Origin: Cricetomys ansorgei
Lineage: Eukaryota > Chordata > Mammalia > Rodentia > Nesomyidae
NCBI GenBank assembly: GCA_026225945.1
Contig: JAMJFZ010002884.1
Coordinates: 1,922,001 to 1,986,000 of the forward strand
Direction of reading: 5' to 3'
DNA: 64,000 nt
Both the position numbers and the translations under genes were made by a program. Under the pieces are notes generated by a model. It was not told the DNA's origin. It was given only the letters and a program-made list of their open reading frames with translations, and did not search any database. The number at the start of each line of letters is the position of its first letter. Within the stretch, counting starts at the first letter, position 1. Shown here piece after piece: positions 1 to 10,965 of this stretch.

Positions 1-1110
1 AAAAAAGCCAATAAGTAAAGCCGATAGTTTCAGGGTATAAAAATCAACACACAAAAATCAGGTCTTTTTCTATATATCAGAAATAGAGTTTCAAAAAAAC
101 ACAATGAGAATAAGTGAATTTTCCTTAGTATCCAAAAGAATTAGACATTTGGAAATAAGTTCACATAAGTTGAAAGATACAGACTGAAAACTGAGGAATA
201 TTGCTAGAAGAAATTAAAGAAAATATCAATAAATGTTTTGTCATTATGAATTGCAAAACTTAACAGAGTTAAGGTATCAGTACTTCCAAGAGTCAGTTAT
301 ATTCAGGGTGCTATGGCATGGACGTGATATAAAATAAGACTTTAATTATGAAACTATCACAGGAAAAACATGGAGATAAATCTATGTGACACTGGGTTCT
401 ATAATAAGTGTTTAGATATGATATCAATACCATAAACAACAAAAATTAATTAGATTGCATCAAAATTAAAGGCTTTGTACATCTAAACTTATTAGCAAGA
501 AGGTAAAAAACAAAGAAGCTTTATTTTCTTGGAAGCCTTCCCATTCTCACTTTTCATTAATAAATCTGCATCATTTCTTCTACAAAGAAAGGAAGAAGGG
601 AAGAAAGGATGAAGGAAGGAAGGAAGGAAGGAAGGAAGGAAGGAAGGAAGGAAGGAAGGAAGGAAGGAAGGAAGAGAAAGTTAAAAATAAATGAAAATAT
701 TTGCATATCACGTAAGGGTTTGGAGTCCATAATATTTAAAGGAAAAAAATGTTGCTGGGCATTGCCTGGACTACAATGTGTAAAACCACAGCTCAAAATT
801 AAAATAAAATAATAAAAGTCTTATAATTCAGAGTGAAAAGGTAAATGCTAATTTGAAATGGGCATAGAACTTCAATATTCATTTTTCCATAGAAGACATA
901 TAAACAGCCAACATGAAAAGATGTTTAATATCCTTGGTCATTAGGAAATGAAAATTAAAACTAAACTGAGAGTGTTTGCCCTCAATTTATTGTTTTATAA
1001 TATAAAAACAGACAATAATAAATATTAGGAATTTTATGAAGAAACTGAAACTCTTGTTCACTGTTGGTAGAAATATAAAATGACAAAACCATGATGTGTC
1101 TATGGAATAG
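1..1110 (+). mobile_element. Old L1 LINE fragment (ORF2 3' half), forward
   Basis: Follows, with heavy divergence, the L1 ORF2 C-terminal region. Landmarks are a 'gaaaatatttgcatatca...taaggg' stretch near 690-720, 'aatgggcatagaacttcaat' near 857, and 'catgaaaagatgtttaatat' near 913. It is riddled with stops and split by the GGAA microsatellite. Probably the same insertion as 2330-2830. Confidence 0.65.
611..675. repeat. (GGAA)n microsatellite
   Basis: About 16 uninterrupted GGAA/GAAG units lying within the L1 fragment. Confidence 0.97.
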
Positions 1111-1115
1111 GCCTG

Positions 1116-1116
<1 letters not shown>

Positions 1117-1157
<41 letters not shown>

Positions 1158-1222
1158 GTATATATATATGTATATGGAGAGAGAGAGAGGGAGGGAGAGA
1201 GGGAGAGAGGGAGGGAAGGGAA
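1117..1222. repeat. Compound (CA)n-(TA)n-(GA)n microsatellite
   Basis: CA run 1117-1152, then alternating TA/TG, then GA and GGGA units. Confidence 0.95.
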
Positions 1223-1322
1223 GAGAAAAAATCTCAATTTATGGGTTTTTTTTAAATCTATGATGATGTGGACATAATACAGATTCAGTAAAAGCCACAC
1301 TTCTAGTTTTGAATATTAGTCC

Positions 1323-1742
1323 TTTTCTACCTGTCTTAGTCAATGTTCTATCACTGTGAAGAGACATCATGACCACAGCAACTCTTGTAAAAGAAAGCAT
1401 TTGATTGGGGACTTGCTTACAGTTTCAGAGGCTTAGTACATTATCATCATGGTTGGAAGCATGGAAGCAGCCATAGCAGCATGGTGCTGGAGGAATAGCT
1501 AAGAGCTACATCCTTGTCTGCTGACAGAGAAAGAGAACCTGGGCCTGGTGTGGGCCTTTGAAACCTCAAGGACTATCCCCAATAACACACTTCCTCCAGT
1601 GATGCCACTCCTACTTCGATAAGGTCATACCTCCTAATCCTTCTAATCCTTTCATACAGTTCTACTCCCTGGTGACTAAGGATTCAAATACATGAAACTA
1701 TGGGAGCCATTCTTTTTCAGTTCTCCACACTACCCTAGCAAG
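1323..1742 (-). mobile_element. Rodent dispersed repeat, family uncertain (URR1/RMER1-like)
   Basis: Matches a common rodent repeat recalled as '..atcactgtgaagagacatca..' through '..acacttcctccagtgatgcc..' to '..gggagccattct..'. Related copies are at 8937, 9285, 19178, 25190 and 59518. Non-coding. The strand assignment is conventional. Confidence 0.55.
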
Positions 1743-1954
1743 ATATGACAGGATACTCTCTCCCAGTGCTCACCACCACCAACAATCCAGAATGTCCAGT
1801 AAGCCACACAAAAAGCAAGAGAAACAATCCACGGTGGAGTATACTATGTTATTAAGCTATGCTGTTGAGTACATTTGGTATATTCAATGTATTTTCAACT
1901 AAATTTTCATTTGATAATAAAACAAAGTCTACTACAGTGAAGTGTCCACAAATT

Positions 1955-2089
1955 TCTTTTTTATTGAAAATAGTTTTTCAAACAATATAATCTGATAAAA
2001 GTTCCCTCACATCTCCTCCCAGATCCTGCTACCTCCTACCCATCAAATTCCACACAATTTTTCTCTGTTTCTTTAGAAAACAAACAGGC

Positions 2090-2092
<3 letters not shown>
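1955..2092 (-). mobile_element. Rodent L1 3'-end fragment, reverse
   Basis: The 'tttattgaaaatagtttttc' start and the 'ctcccagatcctgctacctc' segment are typical of reverse-strand rodent L1 (Lx-type) tails. It sits inside the older L1 and ends in a CA microsatellite. Confidence 0.5.

Positions 2093-2137
<45 letters not shown>
2093..2137. repeat. (CA)n microsatellite
   Basis: About 22 CA units. Confidence 0.97.
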
Positions 2138-2138
<1 letters not shown>

Positions 2139-2329
2139 GGAAAGAAAAAGCAGAATAACTTGATGGTTTTGGTTACGTGTTTTGGTACATGCAATAATTT
2201 ATGTATTTTATATATCTACTTTTGCAATGTATTAGCATATAAGTTGACACTTGGTTGCCATTGGTTTATTTTATAGTTTGTCCTTTTGAAATTAATTTAT
2301 ACCTCTGCCATTTCACTAAAATTTACAAA

Positions 2330-2830
2330 AGAATCAAACACATTAGTTGCAGATTTTAAAAGAATACATTGGTTTGCAGCAGATATTTTCAGTGTTTTAC
2401 ACATTTATTGTGATATATCTCATCACAAATTTGGGAATATCCATACAACGAATATACAATGGAATACATGCTGTAACCTGGATGAGTTTGGAAGCATTAA
2501 CATTGTGATATGTGAATAAAAACAGTCACAAGTGGTCATATATTATGTGTTTTCATTCATATGAAATGCAGAATAGATAAATTATTCATACAGAGACAAG
2601 ATGTAGTTCAGTAATTCTCAGGAGCCTGGAGTCAAGTGAGGTGGGAAGTGATGAAGAGAAACAGCTTAATGGGTTAAGAGCTTTACTTTGTAACAGCAGG
2701 GATTAAGAACTTGATAGTGCGAATGCTTGTGCCTCATTCCTCACATACTAAGTACTGAAGAATTGGTCATTTAAAAATGGTTAAGTTTGTGTTATGTTAA
2801 TTTCACCTTGGTAATTACTTTTCAAGTCCA
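2330..2830 (+). mobile_element. Old L1 3'-end fragment (L1M type), forward
   Basis: Resembles the L1M 3' region: 'ggaatatccatacaacgaat', 'acctggatgagtttggaagc', 'cagtcacaagtggtcatata', then a 'taaaaatggttaagtttgtg' motif near 2770. It continues the ordering expected after the fragment at 1-1110, so both are likely one insertion split by later repeats. Confidence 0.6.
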
Positions 2831-3173
2831 TTAGTGCTTAATATGTGCTTGAAAAGTTAGTGTTTTCACGTACTCCTTCTGCAAGCTGAAAAATATCCTA
2901 GCCAATTAGCAAACGTGGAAATTAGAAACAATGAGGTTAGGAGGAATGTCATAGTTAAAATGGCAATGGAAACACTGTCTCAGCATAACAATCAAGAAGC
3001 CATTCCACGCACCTCATCTTTGTCTAAAGGCAGGAAGGCAAGAGATATGTACTCAGACATTGTATCCAAGGCAGGAACAGGAGGAAAGAGGAAATGAAAT
3101 AATTCGTCAGTTCCTTGTGTCAAGGAGCTGTGCATTTCACCCTTTTTCATTCTGGAGAGTAAGGTTGGTTGAT

Positions 3174-3208
3174 TGTTTTGTTTTGCTTTGCTTTGCTTTG
3201 TTTTCTTT
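3174..3208. repeat. (TTTTG/TTTGC)n low-complexity tract
   Basis: Pentamer-like T-rich repeat. Confidence 0.85.
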
Positions 3209-3224
3209 CTTACAACAATGTTCT

Positions 3225-3545
3225 TACTTTTTGAAATTATGATATAATTCTGTTGTTTCCCCCTTCCCCTTCCTCCCTCCATACCTCCTATGCACATCCA
3301 CATGCTCTCTTAGATTTGTGGCCTAATATTTTAATTGATGTTACAAATATGTACAATTAAAGTATATATACATATATGTATATATGTTTGTGTAACATAT
3401 ATACATATATATAAAACTTCAGGGCTGACCATTTGGTATTACATAACCATTTGGCATGCTCTTCCCTGGTGACAACTGTTTCTCCGCCTCTCAACATTCC
3501 TCAGTTCCCTGTAGGTCTTTGAGTAAGATGCTTTGTGTTATTTTT
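3225..3545 (-). mobile_element. Rodent L1 (Lx) 3' UTR fragment, reverse
   Basis: T/C-rich L1 tail, then a TATA-rich block (3359-3413), then 'cttcagggctgaccatttgg' and 'tgctcttccctggtgacaac', a sequence order common in reverse Lx copies. Confidence 0.55.
3359..3413. repeat. (TATATACA)n-like AT-rich tract
   Basis: Alternating TA/CA/GT dinucleotides within an L1-derived block. Confidence 0.9.
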
Positions 3546-4299
3546 TCCGTACTGGGAACCAAAGCCTCAAGCAGTCTCCTTAAGGAGTGTTGGAACAATA
3601 CCCAGAATAAAGGAAAAGTCTGACTTTTTAAAACCTTTTAAAGGTGACAGGAAGTTTCACACCATGTGACTTAGTTCAGCATAACCAGCAAGGTCCATGA
3701 CAAGTCAGTCACCACAAATTGTGAGCTGTCAATTCATAGCACGGAATGCTTCTTAGCTCTTTGTCTGAGAAAGAACTACTGGAAAGCATAGCCTTATTCA
3801 GGCTATGCAATAAAGCCTAAATGTGTAGGGCTATGTTTTAAAAGGAAAATTATAATAAATATTATAATAAATGCCCTTGATTAAAAGAAAAAAATGCCAA
3901 CAGTGGATGCTATTACCTATTACCTATAATTAAGCTGTTTGACTTTCCTCAGGTTTTTGTTTGTTTGTACTGTATCTGCATCTATGTCTTCACACAAGCT
4001 AAGCATATGTTCTACCAGCATCCTCCATACTTGACATTTTGACATACTTATGAAAGGGGGATAGAGTTAATGCTCATTACAAGTCACATACAGTATGGGA
4101 ATGATACAAGAGAGATGACTTACCTAAAGCTGTGCCACAAATAAATTCTTTGAGACAGTATTACATAGTCCCTTAATTCTTAACAAAACTTCTCTCCAAA
4201 GTCACAATTTGAAATATTTTCACAAAACTGTTTAAGATTCTCTTCCATCTTTTGCCTGCTCTTCATGGAACATACTGGCTCCACTGGAAAAGAAGGGTG
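3546..4299. other. No gene or confident repeat seen
   Basis: AT-rich intronic sequence. No long frame and no recognised repeat consensus. Confidence 0.5.
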
Positions 4300-4770
4300 A
4301 GTGGATCAGTCAGTGTTCAATATGAGAAATTGATTCACATAATTATAAGGGCTCAGAGACCCAGAAATTCCGATGGTACAGTTCCAGTCTGACTTTTTAG
4401 GGCTAGGAGTTAGGAAAATTGATGCTAGAAGTCCCTTTCTAAAAGCCAATAAGGAGGAGCTTCTCAAAGGCCTTAAGTTTCAGTTCTAGTCTGAGGCAAG
4501 CCAACAGGAGCAGAGTAACACCAAAATTGAAGTCCTCAGTCAAGAATAATCCTCTCTCAGTGGAGGCTTAGACTCTTGTTTATTGAGGCATTCAAAGAAG
4601 AATGGAGAAGGCTGGCTCACATTAGTAAAGACAAAGTACTTGTTTTCCTCAGTCTACCAATTCAAGCGTTAATCAAATGCCAAAATGGACACATCCATAC
4701 TAATGTTTGGCCAACTATCTTGGTATCCCATTTTGTAGCCTTGTCAAGTTGACACATAAAATTATTAATC
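4300..4770. mobile_element. Old dispersed repeat, family uncertain
   Basis: Resembles an ancient mammalian/rodent repeat that begins with '..gattcacataattataagg' and ends with '..tcaagttgacacataaaatt'. Family name not certain; LTR- or DNA-transposon-derived. Confidence 0.4.
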
Positions 4771-5061
4771 ACAGCAGGAGTAGAGAAAACTCTTTATCTC
4801 TTTCTCTGGGAAGATTGCACTTCAGAAGTCCATAGTTCCCTCTTTCCACTCAAGTGCAAACCTGCACCTCTAAGAAGACAGGGCTTATTTTTTAAGATGA
4901 TATAGATTAAATGAATCTTATAAAACCAGATTCCATAAAAAGTGAATCACCAGCAAAAGTGAATTTCAGAGACTGGGGAAAGGTAGGAAATTACTAGTGA
5001 GAACTACCTTTACAAATTTTCTTTTATTTGGATTGATAACACATTATTACTCATCCACCCA

Positions 5062-5088
5062 CCTCTCTCTCTCTCTCTCTCTCACTCA

Positions 5089-5136
<48 letters not shown>
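5062..5136. repeat. (CT)n(CA)n microsatellite
   Basis: CT run to about 5083, a short TCAC bridge, then CA to 5136. Confidence 0.97.
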
Positions 5137-5137
<1 letters not shown>

Positions 5138-6090
5138 CTGATGCTCTGGCCATATTTGGAATAGTTAGCATGCAAGGGTGTTAGCAAGGGATCTATGAGC
5201 TTCAGCAAAACACGAAACTTACAATATAAATAAAAAACAGATTATACATCCCGAATATAGGAACACACAAAGAAGACAATACAAATATAAGGAGTTCTAG
5301 AAACTAGATATAATAACATTCTTAAAGGAATCAAATACCCAAACTTTAGATAAGTACAGAAACTCTAGAAGGTAGAGGGCAAAGAAGCCCAAAGAAATCA
5401 GCAGAATAGCAACTCACATCAGACTATGGAGACAAGAAGACTCATAAATCAGGCAACTTCTATGTCTCAGTCAGGGGACCTTTTAGACGTTTTCATACTA
5501 TTCTGGAATCTGCTTGCCAAAATCTAGACAGTTCAGGACCAACATGACTTCAAGTTCCTCAATCAGTGTCTTAGTCAGAAAATTATGCCAAGGACTGCGA
5601 AAAACTCCCAAGAGGCTGGAGGCTGACAACAGATTTCAGTAGCAGATGGTAGAATTACAAAGAGAAAGGCCAAGAAGAAAGGAGACCAGAAAGAATTTTA
5701 AAGTGTCTAAGTCCTGTTTGAAAGAAAAAATGAAACAGAATTCACTCAATGGCCAAGAACAGGTCTAACAAGTGTGTTTCACTCTGTTGGAATCAGGCTA
5801 TATAAATGGTAAGAAATACCAAAGTAGAAAATGGTATGTCTTATCAGTAAAATCCATAACACTTAATCTTGCCACAGTAAAATGCTACTTACAGTAAATC
5901 CAATAGTGATTAGCATGTTTCTTTCTTTTCTTGAACTTGAGCCAAGCAGGAAAGCCTTACCCAACTTATTTTCTTTTTGGGGTTATAATTTCGGAAGTGC
6001 CTTAAACTTCTGTCCTTGTTCTAGCTGTGCCTAGTCTTGAACTTGAACTCCCACTTCAGACAATTAGAGTACAATTCACCACTTGTGATT
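5137..6090. other. No gene or confident repeat seen
   Basis: AT-rich with short frames only. Nothing recognisable on either strand. Confidence 0.45.
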
Positions 6091-6094
6091 TGAT

Positions 6095-6230
6095 TGAAAA
6101 CATTTACTCATTCATTCAACGTGTTTATTTAGCTCCTACTATGTACCAAGCATTTTTCTTGACACTGAAGATACAGCAATGGGAAAGTCACAAATTCCCC
6201 TACTGCGTGAGGCTTATGTTCTTGTGAATT
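6095..6230. mobile_element. Ancient mammal-wide repeat (L2/MIR-type)
   Basis: The motif series 'ttcattcaacgtgtttattt', 'cctactatgtaccaagca' and 'gatacagcaatggga' is a hallmark of an old mammal-wide repeat tail. The 66-aa frame here is repeat-derived, not a gene. Confidence 0.45.
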
Positions 6231-6754
6231 TTTAAATGTGCCAGTTGAAGGGTCTGGAAACCAAGGCATTTGACCTGGAATACATGGAAAATAGCAGCTT
6301 TTCACTTCAAACAGAAGTTTCCTTCCTCTCTAGTCATCTCATCATGTTCCTTCTGTAGCATCTGTTGGCAGTTAGAATATGTTATGGTGAATGTGAAATG
6401 ACTCCCACAGTTATGTATCTGATTGCCTGGTTCCCGTTCTCCATAAAAATGGCAAAATGCTGGGATAAAAAGTCTGAATGTGACCTAGAGCATCCCATAT
6501 TATACTATAGATATTGTAGCTTCATCTACCCATCTCTGGGACTCAAATGTATAACTATAGCTGACCATCAAGCTCCTAAGTCTACTGAAGCTGAATGAAC
6601 TCTTTAGGAACTCTCATGCAAAACCTACAGATATTTGCTAACTACCCATTAAGTGCCATGCAGTTGGCACTCAGTGACGATAACTCATATTATCATTTGT
6701 CTATTCTTCATGTTGACTCTGTTGGGTATAGAGAACAGATACTGGTTTCCTTTT

Positions 6755-6930
6755 TCCGTGCTATGGATGGAATCTGGGACCTTGTGTATGCTAAAAAATT
6801 GCTCTATCACTGAGTTCTATTCCAAGTTCTTGTTTTTCTTGAGATAGGGTCTATAATGTAGCCCAGGCTGACCTTAAACTTATAATCCTCCTACCTCCGG
6901 TTCCTTAATGGTTTGGGGCATGTAACACCA
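6755..6930 (-). mobile_element. ID plus B1-type SINE pair, reverse
   Basis: 6755-6830 reads as a reverse ID element ('tgctctatcactgagttcta'). It is followed by a degenerate reverse B1 ('gagatagggtctataatgta', 'gcccaggctgacc', 'cctcctacctcc'). Confidence 0.6.
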
Positions 6931-6974
6931 AATGTATTATTACACTTTCTAGACTTTGTGTTTCAAAGCAAGAT

Positions 6975-7065
6975 GTGGCAATGACTTACCCAAGGTCAAT
7001 ACACTAGCAAGCAGTTCACTTGGAATGTGCAAAGTGTGTTCTATTAACTACATAAATCCTGCCCT
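6975..7065 (-). mobile_element. MIR-like fragment, reverse
   Basis: 'gacttacccaaggtcaatac' followed by 'ctagcaag' and a discriminator-like tail matches the reverse MIR core. Confidence 0.4.
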
Positions 7066-7069
7066 CCAG

Positions 7070-8936
7070 TGTCATTTGAGGGTACATCTTTTTCTTATCG
7101 ATCCCTCCAAGTTCATGTGCTATGCACTCTAGTATAACACACAGACACAATAGCCTTCACCTTACAACAGCCATACCAATCGTTATTCCTGTTCAATGGC
7201 TATTATTCCCTTTGCATAGGCATACCAAGAGATAAGGAGAGGAGACAATGTTTGTAGTGAAATGATCATATGATAAAATAAGCTAAAGAATCTAAATTTC
7301 TGTACCCAGTTTGGCAGTGGGAAACCTAGAGTCTGAGGAGTTTTGTAATAGACATAAATGTAAGGACAGTGTCACAGTCCCAGACATTTGAATGAATTGT
7401 GAAATTAATATTTTATAGCATAACCTTGTGATAAAGGAAACACTTCAGCTTTGACTTGACTACAAGAGTTGAATATATAGAAGTGTCTTCCCTGATCATC
7501 TGGAGCCTTTTTTTGTGTGTTATGTTTCTTTTTTTGTTTGTTTGTTTTTATTGTTTATTGCTTACTTACTACCTTCATTTTGTGGCTTGATAAAATGGGC
7601 TTATCTTATATTGCAAATGTAAAGAATATTCTGTATCACCAAGTCAATTCCAAGTTATATTTAAGGGTAGAGTAGAAAAACTAAACAAAACAATGGAAAA
7701 GTGGCAGGTAATTCTTTATGACTTAGTCAAATAAATTGTGTCTACCCCAAATCCCATCAGACCTTTCTCCAAAATTTCTAACAATAAGAAAGTAAACTGA
7801 TTTTATGCCAATTACGGCTATTCTCTTGTGGCTCTGTGGTGGAGTCGGTAATGAGAGGGATAGAGATCTCAAAGGCCAGCAGTAAGTGGAAGTTCTTGAG
7901 CAGCCTGAAGCATCAAGCAAGTAGATAAATATCCCCCAGAAGAGTTGAAAATTGATTGCTGTCATGAGTTGGAAAAGTCAGCTTCACTCAGGTTATTGAT
8001 TATTTGGTTGTTGAAAAATTATCCTCAGTACCTGAACCTGTAAAACCATGAACAACAAAAAAAGAAAACACTTTCAAAAAAACTAAGCTAAGCTGGTATG
8101 ACAGGGATCCAAATGAGGTGCCAGCCCAACTCAAAAGGTAAAGAATACTACTGGAGGCAGCTGTGCCTTTAAATTTAATCATTGACAAAGCCAAATGTGA
8201 TTGTTACCAGTCAGGCCCCAGAGATTCCATTTTTATTTTTTCTGCCTCTGCAAAAAATACTTGCTCGTCTCATCACATTGATAATGTACTGTCAGCACTA
8301 GGGGAACAAACTGTGTGCTTTTCAAATTCAGGTATAAACGTGTCACTCAGGTAATGTTTTTTTTTTGGGGGGGGGCTTCAGGGTGTTGCTTTTCCTTCTG
8401 TGTTCCTCATTGCTGAAGCCTCTGAGGAAGGGAGTTTACATAAAGCATTCTGATACACAAAGGTTATTTCCACACAAAGCATCCCTGTCCCACCCAGACT
8501 TCTAACTCCCTTCCCAAAAGGCCAAGAGTCTAAACGTTTGCTCTCAAATAATCCTACCACTACTTGGTCCATGAGGAGAAATGGAGCACATCTTTTCCGA
8601 AGTTTCTCCCTTCTTAAGTAATTGTTTTAAAGAAAAATAAGACATCTAAAAAGTGAGAAACTCAGCCTAATTCATGATTTAATGGTTAGCACATTCAGTG
8701 TGTTAGATATGAATGAGATGGTAAATTCAATGTTATATACAAACTAATTTGTCTAAATCTCAAAGAATAAGCATTTTGAGACTAAAACTTATTTCAGAGT
8801 GCAAGAAATGAATAGAATAGATGAGAGAGTTCATTTGATGGGAGATTTTAATCTCATATTTCTAAGTCCATTCTACTAGCTATTCTCTGTTAGTTACTTT
8901 CTCATCACCAAATGCATAGCAGAAGCAATTCATGTT
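7070..8936. other. No gene seen; AT-rich
   Basis: Only short frames (about 60-80 codons). A T9/G9 homopolymer pair lies near 8359-8377. No recognised repeat except possible MIR remnants near 7110-7230. Confidence 0.45.
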
Positions 8937-9284
8937 AATTTTAATTGTTAACCTGACACAATCTAACATAACCTGGAAAGACAATCTCAGTATGAAATTA
9001 TCTGGATCATGTTGGCCTGTGGGCATGTCTGTGGGGAGAATTTAATTTTGTTAATTGATGCACAATCACACAGCCCACCACAGGCAGCACCATTCCCTGG
9101 GTTTGGTTCTGAACTATGTAAGAATGGAGAAAGTGAGCTGAGTAGTGAGCATGTGTGCTTTTATTCTCTCTTTGCTCTTGACTATAGATATAACTAGCTA
9201 CATCAAGTTTCTGCCTCCTTGACTTCCCTGCAGTGGTAGACATAGATCTGGAATTCTAAGCCAAATAAACCATTTCTTCTTTAA
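8937..9284 (+). mobile_element. Rodent dispersed repeat (URR1/RMER1-like), forward
   Basis: Contains 'ggcctgtgggcatgtctgtg', 'cagcccaccacaggcag', and ends '..ctaagccaaataaaccattt', the mirror orientation of the copies at 1323 and 59518. Confidence 0.55.
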
Positions 9285-9610
9285 AGTTGCATTTGTCTGG
9301 ATATTTGCCACAACAACAGGAAACAAAACTAAAATGGTTTCAGAGGATACATAGCAGGGAAGACATGGCAGCTGGAATAGACCGTTCTGTGGTGGCAGGA
9401 ACTCTCATAGGCAGCTTCTCACAGGAAGCACAGAGAGTTCGGGTGAGAAGCAGAGCGGAGCCTCACTCCTCCTCCATTCCCCATGAATCACCTCCTCCAG
9501 CTAGACTCCACATTCTAAAGGTACAACCTCCTAAAATGACAAGCTGGGAGCCATGCACTCAACACATGAGCCTGTGTGAGATATTTCACATTAAAACCAT
9601 AAACTATCCT
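9285..9610. mobile_element. Adjacent related dispersed repeat
   Basis: 'tggcaggaactctcatag', 'agcttctcacaggaagcac', 'cacctcctccagctagac' and 'aacacatgagcctgtgtgag' follow a common rodent repeat. The 119-codon frame here is repeat-derived. Confidence 0.45.
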
Positions 9611-9659
9611 GTCAACAGATTCTACAGGAAGAACATAATGAGATGACCGCAGTCACCAC

Positions 9660-10289
9660 CAGAAGGCTTTTCCTCTCTAGACCTCCATTTCCTCTTCTGA
9701 ACATGGGAATAGTTCTTTTATAATATCCTTGACACACTTTGGTTTATAGTCCCCTCTACGGTTTCTCAGGACAGTTCCTTGCTCGGATCATCTGAGCTCT
9801 AAACTGACATCTATAGGCCCAAAGAGTCTGCTCATAATTTCATCTCACTGAAAAGATGACTGACGTTCTGAAAGCAGCATAATTCAAGATGACACCCAGA
9901 TTTCCCACATTTCATGGTGCATACGTCCCTTCCCCTAGGTATTTAATCCAAAACCAATATAAATGCAGTTATGAATTTATACTACATTATAAATTATACA
10001 TTTATAAATGTATTATAAATGTTATAAATGTATCACTACATACATTAAATACATTAATTACACTATAATTGTGTAACTAAGGGCCTAATTAACTGACCAC
10101 AGAATACAGTGAATGTTTTGGTTAGACACATCTAACAGCACATATAGTTTTGAAGTAGGGTGTTCTCTGTAGCTGGTAGTCAGGGAAACATGCTCTATCT
10201 GACTTGAAAAAAAGCAGTGTTCAGGTGTGAGCTACCCTTGGGGCCACAAAACAAGAAACAGTGCAAGTCCTCTAATGTCTGAGCGAACC
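9660..10289. other. No gene seen; short AT palindromic tract
   Basis: 9960-10080 is an AT-rich block of ATTATAAAT/TACATTA repeats. Remainder is unremarkable. Confidence 0.45.
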
Positions 10290-10556
10290 ATAGATGACTG
10301 ATGATAGAAAAAAATCTATTTGTGCCAATAACCTACATGAAATTAGAAGAGGCCCTAATTCCTGCCAAGATATGTAGTCCTGGCCAGACACCTTGAGTTC
10401 AGCTTAGTGAGATCATGAACAGAAAATACAAGCATATTGTGTTCAGACTTCTAACCTACAGAAACTATAAAAGCTATGTAAATTTATGTTAGTTGAAGCC
10501 ATTAAGTCTGTAGTCATTTTTATGAAGCCATAAAAAAACTAATATAGGTTCTTTTA
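10290..10556 (+). mobile_element. MaLR (MLT1-like) LTR 3' part
   Basis: 'cttctaacctacagaaactat', 'gttagttgaagccattaagt' and the end '..aaaactaatatagg' match the 3' end of ancient MLT1-type LTRs of ERVL-MaLR elements. Confidence 0.5.
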
Positions 10557-10756
10557 GTCACCAAATCCTAGATCCGGTTGGCCTCTCCTCTTTTGTTGCT
10601 TTAAATTTCTGTTAGCTTGAGAATTATTTCCTCTTGTTCACATCACTTCTATGAACAGAAACAAGAATTTACAGATAATAAATTTTTAAGTGAAACAGCA
10701 TCATAGCACTTAGCCACAGTGACAAGTTCCTGTCGTTAGTGAGATTAAAGACAGGA

Positions 10757-10965
10757 AATAAGGAGCTGGTGATATGGCTCGAAGGGTAAAGACACTTGCT
10801 ACCAAGCTTGACAACCTGGGTTTGATTCCGGGAACTTACGTTGTATGAGAGAACCAACTCACACAAGTTGATCTCTAACCTCCACATAAAAACCCTGGCA
10901 TGTGCACATGCACATTTGCATATGTACACACATACACAAATAAATAAGTGTATTTTTTATTTAAA
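10757..10965 (+). mobile_element. B3 (B2-family) SINE
   Basis: tRNA-derived head 'gctggtgatatggctcgaag', box-B-like 'gggtttgattccggga', then 'agagaaccaactcacacaag' and a CA-rich, A-rich tail. Confidence 0.8.

Noticed and set aside
5062..5136. Regular short repeats considered as a CRISPR-like array
   Set aside because: Di-nucleotide microsatellites without spacers, in a mammalian genome.
9287..9646. 119-codon forward frame
   Set aside because: Falls inside a rodent dispersed repeat.
10757..10830. tRNA-like A and B box sequence considered as a tRNA gene
   Set aside because: It is the tRNA-derived head of a B3 SINE, with no cloverleaf or CCA-ready acceptor stem.
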